From Octadecabacter temperatus (GTDB lineage: Bacteria; Pseudomonadota; Alphaproteobacteria; Rhodobacterales; Rhodobacteraceae), in the NCBI RefSeq assembly GCF_001187845.1, contig NZ_CP012160.1:1302001-1366000 (forward strand): a DNA stretch of 64,000 nucleotides, in the 5' to 3' direction. The translations under genes were made by a program, and so were the position numbers. This document shows, piece by piece, positions 8,419-17,429 of the stretch (within the stretch, counting starts at the first letter, position 1; every line of letters begins with the position of its first letter). Under the pieces are notes generated by a model. The model saw only the letters and a list, made by a program, of their open reading frames with translations. It did no database searches and had not been told where the DNA came from.

Positions 8419-10662
8419 ATGGGTCGTTTGAAAACCATTGCACGGCGTACTTTTTTGTTTGGTTCAGCGGCGATTGTCGGCGGCGTTGCCTTTGGCACAT
8501 ATCTGTACAAGAAACCCGTTGCGAACCCATTGCTCGATGACTTGGGCGAGAATGAAGCGTCCATGACTGAATATGTCCGCATCACTGCGGATGGCGTCAC
8601 ACTGATCACGCCGCGTGCGGACAAAGGGCAGGGTGTTTACCATGTTCAAGCCGCCCTGATCGCCGAGGAAATGGACATCGACCTTGATCAGGTCACCGTT
8701 GAACCGGGACCACCTTCGCCAGCCTATTACAACACTGCCCTTAGCGCCGAAGCACCGGGCTTTATGCCGACAGACGAAGGCTTTGCTGCTAATTCTGTGC
8801 GCACAGTGATGGACGCGGCGATGAAAATCATGGGGGTTCAGATCACCGGCGGCTCATCCACCGTTGCGGATTCCTGGGAAAAGCTGCGGGTTGCAGGCGC
8901 GGTTGCACGCGAGACAATAAAGGCGGCGGCAGCCCTTGAAACTGGCGTGGATGTCGGTGAAATGCGGACAGCGCGTGGAGCGGTGATCCTACCTGATGGA
9001 TCTGAGCTGACCTATATCGAATTGGCGGCAACAGCGGCGACATTGGACCCAGTGGATGCGGTCGCCCTGAAAGACCCGTCCGAGTGGCGCTATATCGGCA
9101 AGGATATGCAGCGCCTTGATATCGTTCCTAAATCAACCGGAACGCAAACCTACGGCATCGATATGGAACTGGACGGAATGGTTCATGCCACCGTCATTAC
9201 CAACCCGCGCAAAGACGCCGCGATGCTGGGATTTGATTCATCCGAAGCCGAAACCATGCGCGGTGTTCTAAAGGTCGTTGAGCTGCCGAACGGCGTTGGC
9301 GTGATCGCTGACAACACGTGGCGAGCATTCCAAGCGGCACAGGCTATTTCGTTTGACTGGGACGCGGCGACATATCCAGCTGAGCAAGAAGACCATTGGG
9401 CCGCACTTGCTGATAGTTTCAAAGATGATCAGCGCGACAGCCGGTACCGTGATGACGGCGACGTTGACGACGCATTGGACAGCGCTGACGTGATCGATGT
9501 TGAATACCGCGCGCCTTATGTCGCCCACGCTCCGCTTGAGCCGATCAATGCGACGGCTTTGATCACGGATACACGTGCAGATATCTGGACAGGCACACAG
9601 ACCCCGCGATTTGCGCAAAGCGCTGTGGCTGAACTGACGGGCTTGGATGATGCGGACGTGCATATCCATGTCTTGATGATGGGCGGCTCGTTTGGGCATC
9701 GCCTTGAGATCGAAGTTGTGAAACAGGCCGCGCTGCTTGGCATAGCGATGAAAGACACGCCCGTTAAGCTGACCTATTCGCGCGAAGAAGACATGGCCCA
9801 TGACTACACGCGCCAGATCGCGATGGCGCGGATGCGTGGCTCGGTGAAAGACGGGCAGGTGGATACGCTTGATCTTGGCATTGCGATGCCGTCCGTAACA
9901 AGTAGCCAAATGGGGCGGCTTGGTTTGTCGGTCCCCGGGCCCGACCCAATGATCGTTGCAGGTGCGTGGGATCAGCCGTTCGGCATCCCGAACTATCGTG
10001 TCACAGGCTATCGAAGTGAACCGCTTGCACCGATTTCAAGTTGGCGTAGCGTCGGGGCATCAACCAACGGTTTCTTCCATGACAGCGCCTTGGATGAACT
10101 TATCCACGCCGCGGGGGCTGACCCAATGGAAGAACGCATTCGCCTTGCGTGGGACGACAATTCCCGCGCGGTGCTCGAGGCCGTGGCCGAAATGTCTGGT
10201 TGGGATGGCCCTGATATGGGCCCTAGTCGCGGGCGCGGTGTTGCGTTTTGCATGTCGTTCGGCGTGCCCTGTGCTGAGGTCGTTGAGGTGACGAACACAG
10301 ATCGCGGCATCCAGATCGACAAAGCCTACGCTGTTGCGAACGTTGGGCGCATTATAGATCCGATCAACCTTCAAAGTCAGATGAGTGGAGCGATGCTCTG
10401 GGGACTTGGGCACGCGATGTTTGCCGAAATCACCCATAGCGATGGGATGACGGACCAGATCAATTATGACGGCTTCCAAGCGATGCGACAGTACCAAGCG
10501 CCTGAAATCCAGGTGCGCGGGCTAGAGTTGGGTGACCATGTGCGCGGCATTGGGGAGCCACCGGTGCCACCCGCAGCGCCCGCGTTGGCAAACGCGATTT
10601 TCGCCGCAACTGGGCAGCGTATTCGTGAGATGCCGTTCAGTAGGCATATCGATTTTGTCTAA
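8419..10662 (+). CDS. Molybdopterin-binding subunit, isoquinoline 1-oxidoreductase (IorB)-like
   Basis: The catalytic large subunit (747 residues) of a molybdenum hydroxylase that would hydroxylate an aldehyde or N-heterocycle with water as oxygen donor. A Tat-like signal is seen at the N-terminus (ARRTFLFGSAAIVGG), so the enzyme may be folded in the cytoplasm and exported or membrane-anchored. MMGGSFGHR in the molybdopterin region and GIGEPPVPPAAPALANAI near the end, with the likely catalytic Glu, fit the IorB/QorB branch. The start at 8419 follows GGGAGG. The substrate cannot be read from sequence. Its stop codon directly abuts the stop of the convergent peroxidase gene. Confidence 0.9.
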   Translation: MGRLKTIARRTFLFGSAAIVGGVAFGTYLYKKPVANPLLDDLGENEASMTEYVRITADGVTLITPRADKGQGVYHVQAALIAEEMDIDLDQVTVEPGPPSPAYYNTALSAEAPGFMPTDEGFAANSVRTVMDAAMKIMGVQITGGSSTVADSWEKLRVAGAVARETIKAAAALETGVDVGEMRTARGAVILPDGSELTYIELAATAATLDPVDAVALKDPSEWRYIGKDMQRLDIVPKSTGTQTYGIDMELDGMVHATVITNPRKDAAMLGFDSSEAETMRGVLKVVELPNGVGVIADNTWRAFQAAQAISFDWDAATYPAEQEDHWAALADSFKDDQRDSRYRDDGDVDDALDSADVIDVEYRAPYVAHAPLEPINATALITDTRADIWTGTQTPRFAQSAVAELTGLDDADVHIHVLMMGGSFGHRLEIEVVKQAALLGIAMKDTPVKLTYSREEDMAHDYTRQIAMARMRGSVKDGQVDTLDLGIAMPSVTSSQMGRLGLSVPGPDPMIVAGAWDQPFGIPNYRVTGYRSEPLAPISSWRSVGASTNGFFHDSALDELIHAAGADPMEERIRLAWDDNSRAVLEAVAEMSGWDGPDMGPSRGRGVAFCMSFGVPCAEVVEVTNTDRGIQIDKAYAVANVGRIIDPINLQSQMSGAMLWGLGHAMFAEITHSDGMTDQINYDGFQAMRQYQAPEIQVRGLELGDHVRGIGEPPVPPAAPALANAIFAATGQRIREMPFSRHIDFV

Positions 10663-13350
10663 CTAGATCAGAGCTTTGGCTTCGCGTGGGGTAATGACCT
10701 GACGTGCCGCTGTTGGGCGCAGATGTGGGCAACGCCATTCAGGGAACAACGCGAGGATTTCGTCGCGTGCGGCTTGATCCAGCGCGTTAAGCGCTTCGGC
10801 CCCGGGGAAGAAGCTTTCTGATGGGATGCCTTCGGCCATGACAATCTCATGAGTGTCGAATGCGATGTGGACATAGGTGACGGTGCCACCTTCAACGCGG
10901 CGGATTGATCCGTCATTGATAAGGGCTTTGGCGGGGGCCAGAACCTCATCCGCGCCGCAGTGCATTTCAACGCGCCAGCCATCCAACATCATGCGGTGTT
11001 GTGGTGACACAAGAAGGTCACGTGCGTTGCCCATCGCGCCTTGGCGGATCAGGATCGGCGCAAGGTCGCCCTTGGCTGGAACCGTCGCTTGACCAATCCA
11101 CGCGATCGGCTGCAACCCATTGTCTAAGGTCCAAACGCGATCGCCAACTTGCAACGTTTCAATCGCGACTTTGCCACGTTCAGAGATGACCATCGTCCCA
11201 GAGGTAAAGCAGGTGATGCTTTCGATGGAATGAAACGCAACACTTTCACCGGTGTCGTTGCCGTCAGCGTCCAGATAGAAAACCGTGCCATTTGACGGAT
11301 TGCCATCGTATTCAACACGGGTGTTTCCAGACAGCTTCAGGGTATCAAACCCTTTGCCGCCGTGAATTGTGCCAACGTCGGCACCGGCCTCAAGGTGGAT
11401 GACGTCATCGCCATAAACCAAGCTAACATTATCGACAGACGTGCGTGCGCCCAGCGTGACAACATCATCGCCGCCACCTGTGCAAAGCGTGCCATCAATG
11501 CTTGCGCGGTCTGACAATGTTACCGAGTCGTTGTCGTCTCCGGTGCGGACATCCCCAACAACTTGGGCCATGTCTGACAAAACAACGGTGTCTTCACCCT
11601 CATTCGTGTTGATACCGTCCAGTACCTTTGCGGTACCTTCCAGCGTGACAACGTCATTACCGGTACCAGTGCTAACGCTTCCTAGGACGGTGCCGCTCGA
11701 CATAAAAAACGTATCATCGCCATCGCCAAGGCTCACATCGCCGGTGATCATCGTGCCGCCTGAAAGCGTCACGACATCGTCGCCCCCTTGGGTGTAAATC
11801 GACCCGTTCACCGTCTTGGCAGCGAGGGTGATGATATCGGCGTTCCACGTGGTCTCAATCGGGTCTGCGTCGGTTAGGATGCGGTCTTCTGCAATGAAAA
11901 CATCGTCTTGTACCATGTCCACATCGGTGGTGCGTTCGATGATGGTCGCAAAAGTGCTGGCCTCAACTTCGGCGATAATCGTGTCACCCAAGGCAGGGTC
12001 TAGGTCACCAAACGTTTCATCCGCTGCGCGGGTACGCGTGAATTGGTCCGCAATGATATGGGTGAATAGGGGCCCCATTTGGGTGCCACCAGTCGCATCC
12101 TCGGCCAAACCACCAACCCAAAGATCCACTTGGAAAATATCGGTGTAAACAGTGGCAAGTCGGGCTTGTACGTCCTCATCGCTGGTGATGATGGAGAAAT
12201 CTAGGGGGTCCAGCGTGTCAGGAGCAATGTCCCCAATCAGCTGTGCACGCACATTGATGTAGCTGTCCAACCCGTGATCCAAGCCACGCGCCAAGTTGAT
12301 CGCGGCGAGGGAAAATCCAGACACCCCATCCGGCGTTTCCAGAAAGAAGTTCAGGTCATCGACGATTTCAGTGTCGAGTTCTTGCGCCGTTTCGCTGAGT
12401 TGGCCGCGAATAATCGCTTCAATACCGCCGTCTTCAACCGGAGAATGGTTAAAGTAGCTGTCCATCAACGCCATGGACCCATCGTCCGTGCCATCTTCGG
12501 CAATCCGGTCAATGCTGGATGAAACCAAGGTGTGGCCAAACCGGAACGCCGCCGTCGAGAATTCGACAGACATTTCACCGGATACATTTGCATCAAAGCC
12601 GGTGTCTTCGCCGACTGCGTCACCGACCAAATGCGGAAGCCATTCGTTGTAGGTGATCTGTTGCAGCTCAAATTCCACAATAGAGCGCGCAGCATCATAA
12701 AGCTGCGCGTCGTCCCAATCAGGGTGTTCTTCTGCTAGCCTTTCAGCCCAATAGTTATGCTCGCGCACGAACATTGTCTGCATAGACAACAGGTTAGGGT
12801 TCTCGTTGGCACGCACATCGCCGGCAAGATAGACAGGATCGTCACCTTCGATGTCGCCCGCCATAAAGCTGTCTTCGTCCGCGTCAGGCAGCATTTCACT
12901 GGCCGAAGTCCTGTCATCCTGCACCCGCAGTTTGCCGTCCTCAAAGCTGCGCAAGTCATCCATGCGTGCCTCGGTGGATCCATAAATTTGCGATCCATCA
13001 ATCTGCCACGTCACTGCATTGAACGGCGCAATCGTTTCACCTTCGCCGATCTCATCGGCAACGGCAGAACGGGCGATGTCATGGGGCATACCGACCAGAT
13101 CAAGCACGCCTTCGTCATGGTCTTCGGGCGTCAGAACTAAATCATGGTCTAGGAATTGGCCAAAGGTGGTGAAAAGCGTGGACAGGCCGGCGCTATTGGG
13201 CGCGTCGCCGTCTTGGTCAAATACAACCATCGACACGTCCACAAGATCAGCGCCACCGCTGAACGTTTCAGATATGCCATCATCATAGCGCGCCTCAGTA
13301 AGACGCTCTTGTGCTTCGATATTCGCAAGAAAAGGACAGCTACTTGCCAT
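10663..13350 (-). CDS. Animal-type haem peroxidase fused to Asp/Gly repeats and a C-terminal Hint domain
   Basis: An 895-residue multidomain protein. Residues 1-475 are a peroxidase of the animal (peroxidase-cyclooxygenase) type. GQFLDHD carries the distal Gln65 and His69, the haem-ester Asp68 and the calcium Asp70. GDVRANEN carries the distal Arg180 and haem-ester Glu183, with Asn where myeloperoxidase has its sulfonium Met. FRFGHTL carries the proximal His273. Residues 500-710 are about eight imperfect 20-25-residue repeats (for example GGDDVVTLSGGT), predicted beta-rich. Residues 714-860 are a Hint domain starting with CFTSGTM and containing the SPQHRMML block. There is no N-terminal signal peptide, which with the acidic repeats suggests type I secretion. 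Likely an extracellular peroxidase or halide-oxidising enzyme. AAGGTGG lies just before the ATG. Confidence 0.9.
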   Translation of the reverse strand: MASSCPFLANIEAQERLTEARYDDGISETFSGGADLVDVSMVVFDQDGDAPNSAGLSTLFTTFGQFLDHDLVLTPEDHDEGVLDLVGMPHDIARSAVADEIGEGETIAPFNAVTWQIDGSQIYGSTEARMDDLRSFEDGKLRVQDDRTSASEMLPDADEDSFMAGDIEGDDPVYLAGDVRANENPNLLSMQTMFVREHNYWAERLAEEHPDWDDAQLYDAARSIVEFELQQITYNEWLPHLVGDAVGEDTGFDANVSGEMSVEFSTAAFRFGHTLVSSSIDRIAEDGTDDGSMALMDSYFNHSPVEDGGIEAIIRGQLSETAQELDTEIVDDLNFFLETPDGVSGFSLAAINLARGLDHGLDSYINVRAQLIGDIAPDTLDPLDFSIITSDEDVQARLATVYTDIFQVDLWVGGLAEDATGGTQMGPLFTHIIADQFTRTRAADETFGDLDPALGDTIIAEVEASTFATIIERTTDVDMVQDDVFIAEDRILTDADPIETTWNADIITLAAKTVNGSIYTQGGDDVVTLSGGTMITGDVSLGDGDDTFFMSSGTVLGSVSTGTGNDVVTLEGTAKVLDGINTNEGEDTVVLSDMAQVVGDVRTGDDNDSVTLSDRASIDGTLCTGGGDDVVTLGARTSVDNVSLVYGDDVIHLEAGADVGTIHGGKGFDTLKLSGNTRVEYDGNPSNGTVFYLDADGNDTGESVAFHSIESITCFTSGTMVISERGKVAIETLQVGDRVWTLDNGLQPIAWIGQATVPAKGDLAPILIRQGAMGNARDLLVSPQHRMMLDGWRVEMHCGADEVLAPAKALINDGSIRRVEGGTVTYVHIAFDTHEIVMAEGIPSESFFPGAEALNALDQAARDEILALFPEWRCPHLRPTAARQVITPREAKALI

Positions 13351-13440
13351 CAGACCACCTTCACATCACCCCTTTGTGATAATTAGGGCGTTGGAAATGT
13401 TTTGACAAATTAATTGAAGAAAAATGGTGTATTATGCACA

Positions 13441-13466
13441 AAGCCCGAACAATTAAGTTCGGGCTT
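13441..13466 (-). terminator. Rho-independent terminator-like hairpin
   Basis: AAGCCCGAAC (13441-13450) and GTTCGGGCTT (13457-13466) form a perfect 10-pair stem with a 6-base loop. It lies just downstream of the minus-strand DUF882 gene and upstream of the peroxidase gene, so it probably ends the former. The better T-run (TTTT) is on the plus side, so it may work both ways. Confidence 0.75.
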
Positions 13467-13505
13467 TTGAATTGTATCAATATCAATGACGGTCAGTCGT
13501 CGGGC

Positions 13506-14075
13506 TTAGCTGCCCCAGTTACGTACAGCACCGCAATCAACGTGGATAAAGTTAGAACCGGAATAACGGCCAACACCGCCAGCGTTACAGCTGGCAGCAG
13601 CACGTGCCATTTGGTTCACGGAACGACCCTGCATGCGCAGATCGGACGCTTTACCCTGCAAGTGCAATGAATTGCGTGCAACACCGGACGAGTTCGCACG
13701 CAGCATCGCGTTCGTTTGTGGTGAACGGTAGCCGGAAATCAGTGTGTAGGGCTGGTCGTTGTCCAGAAGGTTCTGGGTTGCCGCAACAATATCGATCGTA
13801 CGGGTGTCGATCTGATGTGTCTGGCCATTGCGCCAGTCGCGGAAGAAGCGATTCACTTCAGTCATCGCTTCGGAAATGTAGTTTCCTTCGATCCAGTAGA
13901 TCGTGTCGATGCTTTCACCAGTGCGGCCAGAATACATTTTCAAGCGGCGGATATCACCACCACCGCGCAAAAAGCCTGCTGCGTTTGAATAAGTAGGGGC
14001 GGCCATAACCGCTGTCGCTGCAAAAGCGCCCAGCAATCCACGCCGAGAAATGCTCGAAGTTGTTTTCATTGTCAT
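13506..14075 (-). CDS. DUF882 / YcbK-like periplasmic murein peptidase-type protein
   Basis: A 189-residue exported protein with a Tat-type leader (ISRRGLLGAFAATAVMAAP). The C-terminal half has the M15-like zinc motifs: SGYRSPQTNAMLR, SLHLQGKASDLRM (HxxxxxxxD type) and FIHVDCGAVRNW. These match the DUF882/YcbK group, thought to cut peptidoglycan cross-links. The ATG at 14075 has GGGA upstream; an ATG at 14069 is an alternative, and a much longer open frame reaching 14267 lacks a leader and is rejected. It is divergent from an L,D-transpeptidase gene, which fits a shared cell-wall role. Confidence 0.9.
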   Translation of the reverse strand: MTMKTTSSISRRGLLGAFAATAVMAAPTYSNAAGFLRGGGDIRRLKMYSGRTGESIDTIYWIEGNYISEAMTEVNRFFRDWRNGQTHQIDTRTIDIVAATQNLLDNDQPYTLISGYRSPQTNAMLRANSSGVARNSLHLQGKASDLRMQGRSVNQMARAAASCNAGGVGRYSGSNFIHVDCGAVRNWGS

Positions 14076-14428
14076 GTTAGCGCTGTCCCGTCGCTTACCT
14101 GTAAACCTGCTATTTTGCAGGCGATTGTGCATTCTTGTCCCCAGATGCTCGAACTCTATGCCACAAAATGATTCGTGGACCAAGCCCTTTGAGGGGTTAG
14201 AAATCGTATCAAGGGGGAAATAGGCGGTATTTTGCGCAGATTGTGTGCAATTTAGGATTTGTTGCATTTGTGCAAGAACAGTTCGCGGCAGTGCGGCGAC
14301 AGATATAAACCAACTCGCGTAATAGCAGAAAAGTGAATAGACATAAGGTGCTCGCTGCCTGATTCACGGATCAAGACTATTAATCGACTCACAGTTCATG
14401 TGGGCCTGTACGTTCCTGGGGGGACAAA
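14076..14428. other. Divergent intergenic region between two cell-wall genes
   Basis: About 350 bases without a credible gene. It must hold the promoters of the DUF882 gene (left) and the L,D-transpeptidase gene (right). I cannot point to a clear -35/-10 pair or operator. The only firm element is the strong purine run CTGGGGGGAC just before the ATG at 14429. Confidence 0.5.
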
Positions 14429-16036
14429 ATGACGACCTTTAACCATTTGTTTTCGCGCAGTTTTGCGCTTCTGGCGTTTGTAATCGCCTTTGCTTTGTCC
14501 GCGCAAGACGCCGCGGCTCAGACAACGGCGTTTCGCCAAGCCGTTGCCGAGGGCGCATCGCAAGATGATGTTCTGGCTGAATTTTACCGTGCCCGCGAGT
14601 TTGAAGGTATCTGGACAGGTGCTACTGGCCGTGACCGGGCACGCCGCAACGCGCTGCTCGCAGTTTTTGCGAATGCCGGTGATCATGGCCTGCCAGCCGC
14701 ACAGTATGACCCGAACGCATTGATGGCGCGCCTGCAGGCCGCCAACACGCCAGCTGAGAAAGGCGCAATGGAAGTCGAGATGTCGCGTCTGTTCCTTTCA
14801 TACGCCCGCGACGTTCAAACAGGCATCCTAACACCAAGCCGCGTTGTTTCCGAAATTCGCCGCGAAATTCCGCTCCGTTCACGCCTTGGATACCTTCAGG
14901 GTTTTGTTGATTCCTCGCCTGCGTCCTACCTCGCGACATTGCCACCAAGCTCCCCAGAGTATGCGCGGCTGTTGCGTGAAAAGCTGAACCTTGAACGTCT
15001 GTTGTCCAACGGTGGTTGGGGCCCAACTGTCACTGGCGGCGGTCTTGCGCCGGGTGCATCTGGCGCTGGTGTTGTGGCGTTACGCGACCGTTTGGTCGTG
15101 ATGGGCTATATGGAACGCTCAGCAACGCAGACATATGACGCGACGGTTCAAGCTGCCGTGCAGCGTTTTCAGCAAGCCCACGGGCTAACGGCTGACGGCG
15201 AAGCAGGGGCAGGGACACTGCGTGAATTGAACGTACCCGTCGCATCCCGCTTGCAGCAGATCATCGTTGCGATGGAACGCGAACGTTGGATGAACCGCCC
15301 CCGTGGTGAGCGCCACGTTTGGGTAAACCTCGTCGATTTCACGGCTGCGATCATGGATAACGACCGCGTAACCTACCAAACGCGCTCTGTTATTGGTGCG
15401 ACGGCAAGCGACCGCCAAAGCCCTGAATTCTCAGACGTAATGGAATACATGGTCATCAACCCAAGCTGGTATGTGCCGCGTTCGATCATCGTGAACGAAT
15501 ACCTTCCAGCGTTGCAGCGTAACCGTAACGCTGTCAGCCACATTGAAATCACAGACAGCCGTGGTCGTGCGATCAACCGCAGCAACGTGAATTTCAGTCA
15601 GTTCAACGCCAGCACTTTCCCGTACTCCATGCGTCAACCTCCGAGCCGTGGCAACGCGCTTGGTCTGGTGAAGTTCATCTTCCCAAACCAGTACAACATT
15701 TACCTGCACGACACGCCGGCGAAGTCCTTGTTTGGCCGCGAAGTGCGTGCGTTTTCACATGGTTGCATTCGTTTGAATGACCCGTTTGATTTCGCATATG
15801 CGCTGCTTGCTGTTCAAGAATCCGACCCTGAAGCGTATTTCCAGTCGCAACTGCGCACCGGCCGTGAAGCACGTGTGAACCTTGATAATCCGGTTCCAGT
15901 GCATCTGGTTTACCGCACAGCGTTTACCCACACGACAGGTCAGCTGAACTTTCGCGGTGACGTTTACAACCGCGACAGCCGCATCTGGAGTGCCTTGGCA
16001 AACGAAGGGGTGGCTGTCCGCGCGATTGGCGGGTAA
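14429..16036 (+). CDS. L,D-transpeptidase, YcbB/LdtD-like
   Basis: A 535-residue periplasmic enzyme that makes 3-3 cross-links in peptidoglycan or attaches proteins to it. A signal peptide ends near AQDAAAQ (residue 31). A scaffold region follows, then a peptidoglycan-binding domain around residues 205-275 (GVVALRDRLVVMGY and QRFQQAHGLTADG), then a YkuD catalytic domain with SHGCIRLNDP (catalytic Cys446). The order signal-scaffold-PG_binding-YkuD is that of the large YcbB type. A GGGGGG run six bases before the ATG supports the start. lpxD follows 25 bases later. Confidence 0.94.
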   Translation: MTTFNHLFSRSFALLAFVIAFALSAQDAAAQTTAFRQAVAEGASQDDVLAEFYRAREFEGIWTGATGRDRARRNALLAVFANAGDHGLPAAQYDPNALMARLQAANTPAEKGAMEVEMSRLFLSYARDVQTGILTPSRVVSEIRREIPLRSRLGYLQGFVDSSPASYLATLPPSSPEYARLLREKLNLERLLSNGGWGPTVTGGGLAPGASGAGVVALRDRLVVMGYMERSATQTYDATVQAAVQRFQQAHGLTADGEAGAGTLRELNVPVASRLQQIIVAMERERWMNRPRGERHVWVNLVDFTAAIMDNDRVTYQTRSVIGATASDRQSPEFSDVMEYMVINPSWYVPRSIIVNEYLPALQRNRNAVSHIEITDSRGRAINRSNVNFSQFNASTFPYSMRQPPSRGNALGLVKFIFPNQYNIYLHDTPAKSLFGREVRAFSHGCIRLNDPFDFAYALLAVQESDPEAYFQSQLRTGREARVNLDNPVPVHLVYRTAFTHTTGQLNFRGDVYNRDSRIWSALANEGVAVRAIGG

Positions 16037-16061
16037 ATCTGGTCCCGAATAGGGGACGCAG

Positions 16062-17105
16062 ATGTCACAGACTTTGAAAGAACTCGCTGCGTCGCTTGGG
16101 GCTGAAACCCTTGGCGACGCTTCGCTTTTGGTGGACCGCTTGGCTGAGCCACTTGAGGCACGTGCAGGGGACCTTGCACTTGCGGTGGCCCCGAAATTTG
16201 CCGAACACCTGCAAAAGTCAGCAGCCCGCGCCGCCGTGGTCTGGCCGGGGGCGAACCTAAATGAGCTTGGGCTTGAGGGCGCAATCGTTGCGCCACGCGG
16301 ACGCTTGGCGATGGCAGGGCTGACGCAACAGATGGATCGTGATCTGGCCTTTGATGGGCAGACAGGCGTCCATCCCAGCGCAGTGATCGACCCATCCGCT
16401 AAGATCGGCGAAGGCGCAGTCATCGGCCCGTTCGTTGTCATCGCTGCTGACGTTCAAATCGGGGCCAATGCGCGGATTGCATCCCATGTTAGCATCAGCC
16501 GCGAGGTTGAGATCGGCGCGAATGTTGTGCTGCATTCTGGAGTGCGCATCGGGCCCAATGTCATTATCGGGCACAGCTGTATCGTACAAATGGGCGCCGC
16601 TATCGGTGGGGATGGGTTCTCTTTCACGACTGAAACCCCATCAAACGTGGAGCGTGCTGTACGCGCGCGCGGTGAACCGCTCAAACCGATGGACGGCACA
16701 TGGCACCGCATTCATTCACTGGGTGGCGTTGTGATCGGCGACAATGTTGAGGTTGGTGCCAATTCCACCATCGACGCCGGCACGATCCGCGCTACGCGTG
16801 TGTCAAACGGCTGCAAAATCGATAACCTTGTTCAAGTTGGCCACAATGTTGTTTTGGGTGAAGATTGCCTGCTATGCGCGCAGGCTGCGGTGGCAGGGTC
16901 CGCCATTCTTGGCGATCGCGTCATCCTTGGTGGTAAATCCGGTGTTGCGGACAACTTATCCATCGGTCGCGATGTGGTCGTCGGAGGCGGGGCGATCGTT
17001 TTAGGTAATGTCGCAGATGGCGTGTTTGTCTCGGGCCATCCGGCGCAACCAACCCATGAATACCGCGCCGGCCTTAAAGCCCTGAAGCGCCTGACCCAGC
17101 AATAA
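16062..17105 (+). CDS. lpxD: LpxD, UDP-3-O-acylglucosamine N-acyltransferase
   Basis: Third acyl-transfer step of lipid A synthesis: moves a 3-hydroxyacyl chain from ACP to the 2-amino group. The 347-residue protein has the N-terminal uridine-binding domain (VAPKFAEHLQKSAARAAVV) and a long left-handed beta helix of hexapeptide repeats from residue 105 (for example AKIGEGAVIGPFVVIAAD). The catalytic His lies near IDNLVQVGHNV. Unusually it is apart from the fabZ-lpxA-lpxB cluster at 47-51 kb and instead sits with a private ACP and ketoacyl synthase. Confidence 0.96.
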   Translation: MSQTLKELAASLGAETLGDASLLVDRLAEPLEARAGDLALAVAPKFAEHLQKSAARAAVVWPGANLNELGLEGAIVAPRGRLAMAGLTQQMDRDLAFDGQTGVHPSAVIDPSAKIGEGAVIGPFVVIAADVQIGANARIASHVSISREVEIGANVVLHSGVRIGPNVIIGHSCIVQMGAAIGGDGFSFTTETPSNVERAVRARGEPLKPMDGTWHRIHSLGGVVIGDNVEVGANSTIDAGTIRATRVSNGCKIDNLVQVGHNVVLGEDCLLCAQAAVAGSAILGDRVILGGKSGVADNLSIGRDVVVGGGAIVLGNVADGVFVSGHPAQPTHEYRAGLKALKRLTQQ

Positions 17106-17171
17106 AGGTTCCAAAACCGCGCCCTTCGCTTTACATCAAGGGCAGGATGAGGACATGACGGGTACTTCTAC

Positions 17172-17429
17172 ATGAGCATTGCGCCGCAAGTAATTGAAAT
17201 CATTGCACAGCAAGCCTTGCTTGAGCCAAGTGACGTGACTGAGGCTTCCACGCTGGAAGACCTTGGTATTGATAGCCTTGGTTTGGTCGAGAGTATTTTC
17301 GCAATTGAAGAAGCCTTTGATATCACGGTCCCGTTTAACGCCAATGACCCGTCTGAGGGTGATTTTGACATCTCAACAGTTGGCTCGATCATCAAAGCCG
17401 TGGATGCATTGGTGAAGGATCAAGCGTGA
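17172..17429 (+). CDS. Specialised acyl carrier protein
   Basis: An 85-residue acidic carrier protein with the phosphopantetheine site LGIDSLGLVES (Ser35). It is not the main fatty-acid AcpP by sequence: the region after helix III (FNANDPSEGDFDISTVGSI) is longer and different, somewhat like AcpXL of lipid A long-chain acylation. It overlaps the next gene by four bases (GTGA), and lpxD is 66 bases upstream. Inference: it carries a hydroxy or long acyl chain destined for lipid A. Confidence 0.88.
   Translation: MSIAPQVIEIIAQQALLEPSDVTEASTLEDLGIDSLGLVESIFAIEEAFDITVPFNANDPSEGDFDISTVGSIIKAVDALVKDQA

Noticed and set aside
11441..11797. Ser/Thr/Pro-rich plus-strand open frame in the peroxidase gene
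   Set aside because: It is the antisense shadow of the Asp/Gly repeats and carries no ribosome site.
11340..11820. Tandem repeats suggesting a CRISPR array or satellite
   Set aside because: The repeats are degenerate at DNA level and encode in-frame protein repeats in the peroxidase-Hint gene.
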